Under the pieces are notes generated by a model that worked only from the letters and a program-made list of their open reading frames with translations, was not told where the DNA came from and did no database searches. The position numbers were made by a program, and so were the translations under genes. A DNA stretch of 26,809 bases from a virus. Positions 22,226 to 26,809 of the stretch are shown here, one piece after another (within the stretch, counting starts at the first letter, position 1; each line of letters starts with the position of its first letter). The stretch is taken from positions 1-26,809 of the IMG/VR virus record IMGVR_UViG_3300032088_000059; one strand, written 5' to 3'.

Positions 22226-23751
22226 AATGTATACCTGTATTTGTTATCGGATTGTAATATGTATAGTCGTCGTCGGGCTCTTGTTATCCCAACATAGAAT
22301 GCTCGATGCTCGTCTTCTGGGAACAGTGTTTCATAGCATGCCTTAGTGGACGCTGTGTACACCACGCAGTTGTCATCTTCTCCACCTTTCATAGCATGGA
22401 ATGTGGACAACTTAATCCTTGGCGCAGACAGAAGCCCCTCGCCCCTTCGTTCTATAGCCTCGATATAATTTCTCTCAGACGTACTGACCTTCAATACATC
22501 ATACGCAGAACTCTCTGCTCCACATAACAGACCAAGATCGTTCTGAAGTTGAGCCATACCTATCAAAGCCTCGGGATCTAACGCATCCAGTAGCTTGGAC
22601 GACGCTCGTTTAAGCTTGGCATCCTTACCTTGTTTAGGCAGGGCAGAGTACAGCTGCCGAATCCGTTCTAAACCCACGGACTTATCCTGACATAGATCGT
22701 TCCATGTTAAGATGTTGCCCACCAATTTGTCTGAGATACTAGGATATCCACGGACAGAATACTTGAACCCTGACTTACGAAACCATTTAGCTAGCTCTAT
22801 TACATAGAAGTTTGTTCGACACATCACTGTCCACGTTCCTTCTTGGAAGGGAATGGAGTCCAGATGATAAGTGTATTCAACCATGCCCTCCTCTTCACGA
22901 GGCTCGAACTCTTTCTCTAAACGGCCACCTATCCTTTCGGATATAACACTAGCCAAACGATGTACTGATCTAGGTATACGATAGGATTGTGTGAGACGCT
23001 CGACGTTGTCAGAAGATTTGATAAACAAATCAACATCAACACCCGTCCATCTGTGAACAGCCTGGTCATCATCTCCTGCAATAATTACTCTTCCTGCTTT
23101 GGAAGCTATGAACTTAGCCATCTCCCACTGGAGCGGTGTGAAATCCTGGGCTTCGTCTATGAACAGATAGTCTAAGCTCGGTGGATCGCCTACATCAATG
23201 TACTTCTCTATCATATCTACGAAGTCATACTTGCCCATTGCAGATTTGTATTCGCTCAGTTGTTGGCTCAACTGCAACAGCTTCGGGTAGAACAGTTCTC
23301 TGTTTGCCGCATGGTTGAACTCTTCTTCCAGATTAACCATTCTGTATCGAGCTCGATGCTCTAACTGTAGATACTGTGATCCAGATCCTCCGATGGTAGG
23401 TAACTGAACACCATCATCGATACTTGTCTTGTCATCTCCCTCAAAGTTAAGACCAAGATCCGATCCAACAACAGCATAGTCCTCGGCACTCATAACATCT
23501 TGCCGCTGTAATCCTAATCCATTGAACCCAAACGAATGACTGGTTCTCATGTAAGGAAAATCCTTGGGGGTTAGGTTGAACTCAGCACAAGCTCGAGACA
23601 CCATCTCCTCAATAGCCTTTCGGGTAAACGAGATCACACCAATACGAGAAGGATGCACCCCAGAATCTAAGGCGCTCTTGATCTCCTGTATCAACCGATA
23701 AGTTTTACCACAACCAGGAGGACCCAGTATAAGTAGAGAGTTATCGATCAT
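22222..23751 (-). CDS. UvrD/Rep-family SF1 DNA helicase
   Basis: The protein unwinds DNA with ATP, probably at the phage fork or in recombination. Visible motifs in its 509 residues are Walker A GPPGCGKT (10-17), motif Ia GVISFTRKAIEEM (38-50), Walker B LFIDEAQD (196-203), motif III AGDDDQAVHRWTG (225-237), motif IV-like LTQSYRIPRSV (253-263), motif V LSTFHAMKGGEDD (448-460) and motif VI FYVGITRARRRLYI (485-498). The length is shorter than UvrD (about 720), with reduced accessory subdomains, which is common in phage versions. It overlaps the upstream HTH gene and the downstream DUF6378-like gene, both as ATGA. No hexameric replicative helicase appears in this window, so this may be the main helicase or an accessory one. 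Confidence 0.92.
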   Translation of the reverse strand: MIDNSLLILGPPGCGKTYRLIQEIKSALDSGVHPSRIGVISFTRKAIEEMVSRACAEFNLTPKDFPYMRTSHSFGFNGLGLQRQDVMSAEDYAVVGSDLGLNFEGDDKTSIDDGVQLPTIGGSGSQYLQLEHRARYRMVNLEEEFNHAANRELFYPKLLQLSQQLSEYKSAMGKYDFVDMIEKYIDVGDPPSLDYLFIDEAQDFTPLQWEMAKFIASKAGRVIIAGDDDQAVHRWTGVDVDLFIKSSDNVERLTQSYRIPRSVHRLASVISERIGGRLEKEFEPREEEGMVEYTYHLDSIPFQEGTWTVMCRTNFYVIELAKWFRKSGFKYSVRGYPSISDKLVGNILTWNDLCQDKSVGLERIRQLYSALPKQGKDAKLKRASSKLLDALDPEALIGMAQLQNDLGLLCGAESSAYDVLKVSTSERNYIEAIERRGEGLLSAPRIKLSTFHAMKGGEDDNCVVYTASTKACYETLFPEDEHRAFYVGITRARRRLYILQSDNKYRYTL

Positions 23752-23963
23752 AGATCCTTGCCCCTCGGTCTAGAGTTTACCCAGTCCTCGATCTCTGTCA
23801 GAACCCAACGGCTTGACGATCTCTTACTGTGCTCATCTCCTAGAACTATTGGCTGCGGAAAGTCTGTCTTCTGAGCAACCAACTTATAGATGTAGGACTT
23901 GGATACCCCTAGCATCTGAGCTACTTCTCCTACGCGCAGTAGTCTATTAGAATGGGATGTCAT
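23748..23963 (-). CDS. AlpA-like helix-turn-helix DNA-binding protein (71 aa)
   Basis: The sequence LLRVGEVAQMLGVSKSYIYK (residues 8-27) is an AlpA/MerR-type winged helix-turn-helix, followed by DFPQPIVLG and RWVLTEIEDWVNSR, the usual AlpA wing and final helix. AlpA-type proteins act as transcription regulators or recombination directionality (excisionase) factors. Here the gene sits inside the replication operon, overlapping the end of the primase by 17 bases and the helicase start by four (ATGA). No integrase is visible, so a role in excision cannot be supported from this window; control of early transcription or origin binding are alternatives. Confidence 0.88.
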   Translation of the reverse strand: MTSHSNRLLRVGEVAQMLGVSKSYIYKLVAQKTDFPQPIVLGDEHSKRSSSRWVLTEIEDWVNSRPRGKDL

Positions 23964-25470
23964 TGTTCATCTCCCTTACTGATAATTCTATTTCTTCTTG
24001 TTCGAAGGCGGGTATTTGCCAACACCTAATGTTCGTTCTTTTGCCGTCGGACTTATGGATGTTAACTTTTGTGTTATCCCCACCCATATCACGGATCATC
24101 TGGATTAGGTGTCCTCTGTTGTCCACCTTAAATCTTCGGTGATGCAGATACTCGATTAAACCCTCAAGCTTAAACTTTGTGACTCCGTCATCTGTCCATG
24201 GCTTATTCATTTCCATCTCCTCGGGAGCCATCGCTCGAATGTGGCTCGTGCAATAAGATTTAAGATGCTCCTTAAACTGTCCCTTGACTGTGGCTTCTTC
24301 TGGGACTTCAAGCACAGTGGCGTCTTGCATCAACTGGTTAATCATCTGCTGCCACTTCTGTGGCTTAACTGTCGGAGGCATGATGTTCATCTGCTCCATG
24401 CATGCTCGTTGCCAAAGCACTTGGTTCTGCAATTGCTCTGTTGAAATCTGTATGCGTGACCCATCAACATCCATGAAGTATACTCTAGGTTCGGATAACA
24501 TGATAGTTAGTCCGCCAACACTAGGCATGTCAGGGGATTCATTACCTATCCCATGCTTACGACTAGCGCACAGCGTAGGATCACAGTAACTTTTGAAAGG
24601 TTCTTCTTTACATTTGTACGCCCAATCCTTCTTGTCCAGGGATTTACCTAGGTTGATTACTTCGTGAGAAGGTAACGGCTCAGTACACAGTGTTCGATTG
24701 AACTCTTCTAGCTTGCTCTTCCAGTTATCAGGTTCAGATAACTTAGCGTAGATCCCGCACTGATACATGCAAGTATTACGTGGTGTATCGATAGGACCAT
24801 CCGCAAACAAATGCTCAAGGCAGGGCGGACCATCGGTGAAATACTTACGTTTGCCAGAGAAGCGCAGACCTTCAAGCTCGGACTCTGTTACACGGATCTC
24901 TTCGACCGCATCGAGGAACTCGTCTAGTTCTAATGCTTCACACTTAGCATTGAATGCGTAGCGTTGTGGCATCTCAGCATTGAAGTAAGGCATGTTAATA
25001 AAGTTACCCACATCTCCACGCTCTGCAATAATAGTATCTTGTTTCGGAAAAATCTCACACCCACTGAACCCTAGAGCTATAGACATCTCAGTCAGGTAGT
25101 CTCGGATGTTAGCTGCAGGAACCCAGTCTTTCAAGAATAGATAGAGGTGAGCTCCACCTGATTTAGATCGGCAGTGCATCAACGGAAGCTTTAGCTTCTG
25201 GATCTTTGCCTGTAGTTCATTGTGGTTTAAATCGTAGACGTCAATGTCCAACGCCGCAAACTTGCATACATTCTCTTCGTTGATCGGGATTGCGCCCACG
25301 CCCTGCTTACCATCGATATGGTCCTGGACTAAGTCAACAGTCAGAGGAGATCTTATGATCATGCTCTTGGATTCTGCTTTTCCATTTCGCCCTATGCGTC
25401 CGACAGTTGTCGTACCATGGGCTGATTTTGCTCCGATGAAAACGGAGAGTAGTCGTTCTGCCTGTGTCAT
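23947..25470 (-). CDS. Archaeo-eukaryotic-type primase (TOTE primase-like) with Cys-rich middle and SSB-like tail
   Basis: This 507-aa protein probably makes primers for the phage polymerase. The AEP catalytic signs are FAALDIDVYD (Asp75, Asp77), CRSKSGGAHLYLFL (Ser104 to His108) and CEIFPKQD followed by GNFINMPYF (residues 138-163), an arrangement I associate with the primase domain of TOTE conflict systems. Residues 215-305 hold seven Cys (217, 234, 238, 262, 287, 296, 301), suggesting a zinc or iron-sulphur site. The C-terminal 200 residues look like a helical regulatory or DNA-binding part, with WQIPAFEQEEIELSV near the end. The last residues are NNDIPF, like the tip of bacterial SSB. AGGAG lies six bases before the start. 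A hairpin terminator precedes the gene by only a few bases. Confidence 0.85.
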   Translation of the reverse strand: MTQAERLLSVFIGAKSAHGTTTVGRIGRNGKAESKSMIIRSPLTVDLVQDHIDGKQGVGAIPINEENVCKFAALDIDVYDLNHNELQAKIQKLKLPLMHCRSKSGGAHLYLFLKDWVPAANIRDYLTEMSIALGFSGCEIFPKQDTIIAERGDVGNFINMPYFNAEMPQRYAFNAKCEALELDEFLDAVEEIRVTESELEGLRFSGKRKYFTDGPPCLEHLFADGPIDTPRNTCMYQCGIYAKLSEPDNWKSKLEEFNRTLCTEPLPSHEVINLGKSLDKKDWAYKCKEEPFKSYCDPTLCASRKHGIGNESPDMPSVGGLTIMLSEPRVYFMDVDGSRIQISTEQLQNQVLWQRACMEQMNIMPPTVKPQKWQQMINQLMQDATVLEVPEEATVKGQFKEHLKSYCTSHIRAMAPEEMEMNKPWTDDGVTKFKLEGLIEYLHHRRFKVDNRGHLIQMIRDMGGDNTKVNIHKSDGKRTNIRCWQIPAFEQEEIELSVREMNNDIPF

Positions 25471-25485
25471 GTACTGCTCCTAGTG

Positions 25486-25525
25486 AAAAAGGGGAACGGA
25501 AAAATGCGCCCGCACTCCGTTCCCC
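25486..25525 (-). terminator. Intrinsic terminator or attenuator before the primase gene
   Basis: Read on the minus strand, a perfect 10-bp stem GGGGAACGGA / TCCGTTCCCC (25525-25516 and 25500-25491) encloses a 15-base loop and is followed at once by five T. The loop can form a further small stem (TGC/GCA). This is the standard form of a Rho-independent terminator. It lies seven bases after the stop of the ssDNA-binding-type gene and about 16 bases before the primase ATG, leaving no room for a separate promoter between them. Partial read-through is therefore the simplest model for primase expression. Confidence 0.85.
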
Positions 25526-25532
25526 AGACTGT

Positions 25533-26327
25533 TTAAAACGGGATACTGTCATCCTGTTCAACAGATGAAGAGGTTGGCACACTCTCCTCTGCTACAGCCT
25601 TCGCTTCGCCTGCCGCGACAGAGTCACGGAAAGCTTTTGCCTCGAGCATTAGGTCACGTTCACCAACTAATCCCACCTTCTCAACGGATGGATTGAACCA
25701 TGAACCCTGGTCATTGCTTTCTTCAACAGTAGTAATCTTCCACTCTGTTGCAAACAATGGAGGCGTAATCATCTGCCCAGTCTTTGGGTGTTTGATCTTC
25801 TGCATTGCAATCTGTGTCTTCCACCGACGGCTGACCTTCAACTGCGTTGACTTCATGTCGATCACAGCAGGTTGGAATGATCCTTCGCCATCCAACACCA
25901 AGCAATAGTGTTGATCAGATTTAACCAGTTCATTACCAGTCGGCAACAGTTCCTTGGAACCCTGACGTGTCGTCTGTTGTAGAACAGGATTGGTTGGAGA
26001 TATCTCTCCGCGGAAACCACCACCCATATCACGAGGTGTAAACTCTAGATACTTTGTTACTTGATAGCATGGAATAATAGTGACGCCTTCTTCACCCTTC
26101 CATACCTGACCAGTCACAGTGTTGAACAAATCTCCTTGCTCCGCACCATCAATATACTCAGGTTTCTTTTTGTTTAGTTGTGGTGACAGAGCCTGTAACG
26201 CACGGATGAATGGGATCTGCATCTCATCAGCACCAAACGCGGCACCCTCTCCTGCAAACTCTAGGATATCATCCATCAAGTCTGTGCTTAACTCTGCATT
26301 TTTTTTCGTTGCTACTTCATTAGCCAT
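25533..26327 (-). CDS. Putative single-stranded DNA-binding protein with SSB-type acidic tip (264 aa)
   Basis: Residues 37-104 (QIPFIRALQALSPQ to MGGGF) and the segment DMKSTQLKVSRRWKTQI (158-174) resemble a phage family often annotated as ssDNA-binding or recombination-associated proteins. The last 15 residues are acidic and unstructured, SSSVEQDDSIPF, matching the protein-docking tip of bacterial SSB (DDDIPF in E. coli). The central region contains several aromatic residues that could stack on DNA (WKGEE, WKITT, SWFNP). The likely role is coating ssDNA during replication and recruiting partners through the tip. Its start shares a base with the previous stop (TAATG). It is followed by the terminator, so its transcript would be the most abundant of the operon. 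Family membership is inferred, not searched. Confidence 0.7.
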   Translation of the reverse strand: MANEVATKKNAELSTDLMDDILEFAGEGAAFGADEMQIPFIRALQALSPQLNKKKPEYIDGAEQGDLFNTVTGQVWKGEEGVTIIPCYQVTKYLEFTPRDMGGGFRGEISPTNPVLQQTTRQGSKELLPTGNELVKSDQHYCLVLDGEGSFQPAVIDMKSTQLKVSRRWKTQIAMQKIKHPKTGQMITPPLFATEWKITTVEESNDQGSWFNPSVEKVGLVGERDLMLEAKAFRDSVAAGEAKAVAEESVPTSSSVEQDDSIPF

Positions 26328-26809
26328 TATGCTTTCCTCTTAATTACTGCGGTGTTAGAAATAAATGCCCCGAATAGATCGAGGTCGATAGGCTTGCCAT
26401 CAGTGATGCGCTCTTTAACGAACGCCTTTAATGTGGATGGGTGAACGTGGGTCTTGGTCTTGGGATCAAAACCTTTACTCTGTAGCATGCCAACGACATC
26501 TCCCGCTACATTGTCTTCGCCCTTACCAAAGGACACAGTGATATCGTTCTTGATGATATCATCTAGGCCATTGGTTCTTAACCATGCAAACGCATCGTCT
26601 TTATTAGCGACAGGTATAGAGGCGGCTACGATCATACGACGCTCAACGGACATGCCGTCTACATCTAATCGTTCCACACCCATCTCATCCATTAACGCAG
26701 GGATGTTCTCCACAGAGAGCTTATGCTTCTCTTGCTTCAGTGATTTTAAATGTTGCTCCGCATCGTCGATCTGTTGCTCAACGTTACGAAGGCTTCGAAC
26801 CAGTTGGCT
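26327..26809 (-). CDS. Hypothetical phage protein, 5' end beyond the window (at least 161 codons)
   Basis: The frame stays open to the right edge. A GTG at 26713 would give 128 residues, but the 32 codons before it continue a plausible coiled coil (SQLVRSLRNVEQQIDDAEQH then LKSLKQEKHKLS), so the real start lies outside. The rest contains VENIPALMDEMGVERLDVDG, then SFGKGEDNVAGDVVGMLQSKG and HVHPSTLKAFVKERI. This layout, a coiled coil followed by a small domain ending in VHPSTL and a helical tail, is familiar from phage early regions, but I know no function. It is coupled to the ssDNA-binding-type gene by TAATG, which suggests a replication-linked role. Confidence 0.75.
   Translation of the reverse strand, partial: SQLVRSLRNVEQQIDDAEQHLKSLKQEKHKLSVENIPALMDEMGVERLDVDGMSVERRMIVAASIPVANKDDAFAWLRTNGLDDIIKNDITVSFGKGEDNVAGDVVGMLQSKGFDPKTKTHVHPSTLKAFVKERITDGKPIDLDLFGAFISNTAVIKRKA

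Overview
The window looks like part of a tailed double-stranded DNA phage genome, most probably an uncultured marine podovirus-like phage. The grounds are: almost no non-coding DNA; two blocks of genes on opposite strands that meet tail to tail near 18,535; a long run of small tail-fibre-like proteins of the kind common in marine phage metagenomes; a P22-like series of a packaged-DNA-stabilisation-type protein followed by ejection-type proteins; and a compact phage replication operon with family A DNA polymerase, helicase, primase and an ssDNA-binding-type protein. No terminase, portal, capsid, lysis or integrase gene is inside the window, so family and lifestyle remain open. The host cannot be read from the sequence; a marine alphaproteobacterium is only a guess.

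Plus strand, 27-18,537 (virion genes). Positions 27-8,545 hold fourteen mostly small, Ser/Thr/Gly-rich genes that look like tail fibres and appendages. They include a protein built of eleven 22-residue repeats, two fibre paralogues sharing an 84-bp segment, a set of three paralogous fibre cassettes joined by ATGA overlaps, a probable tail-assembly chaperone and a small conserved accessory protein. Positions 8,552-18,537 hold a 623-aa gp10-like stabilisation/tail accessory protein, three small proteins (one a zinc ribbon), a Gln/Ala-rich ejection-type protein, a 611-aa acidic protein with an internal duplication, and a 1,378-aa internal-virion-type protein.

Minus strand, 26,809-18,531 (replication genes, read right to left). 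The order is: a hypothetical protein cut by the window edge; an ssDNA-binding-type protein ending in DDSIPF; an intrinsic terminator or attenuator hairpin; a TOTE-like archaeo-eukaryotic primase with a Cys-rich middle region and an NNDIPF tail; an AlpA-like helix-turn-helix protein; a UvrD-family SF1 helicase; a DUF6378-like protein; a 35-aa cationic mini-ORF not previously called; family A DNA polymerase with 3'-5' exonuclease; a C5 cytosine methyltransferase; and a 69-aa acidic protein. Nearly every junction is an ATGA or TAATG overlap, so the operon appears translationally coupled.

No tRNA, CRISPR array, insertion sequence or attachment site was recognised. No gap between genes exceeds about 65 bases. 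The most unusual points are the SSB-like C-terminal tips on both the ssDNA-binding-type protein and the primase (the primase tip is encoded in the overlap with the HTH gene), the hairpin placed immediately before the primase, the hidden 35-aa ORF, and the leucine at the position of E. coli Pol I Phe762.
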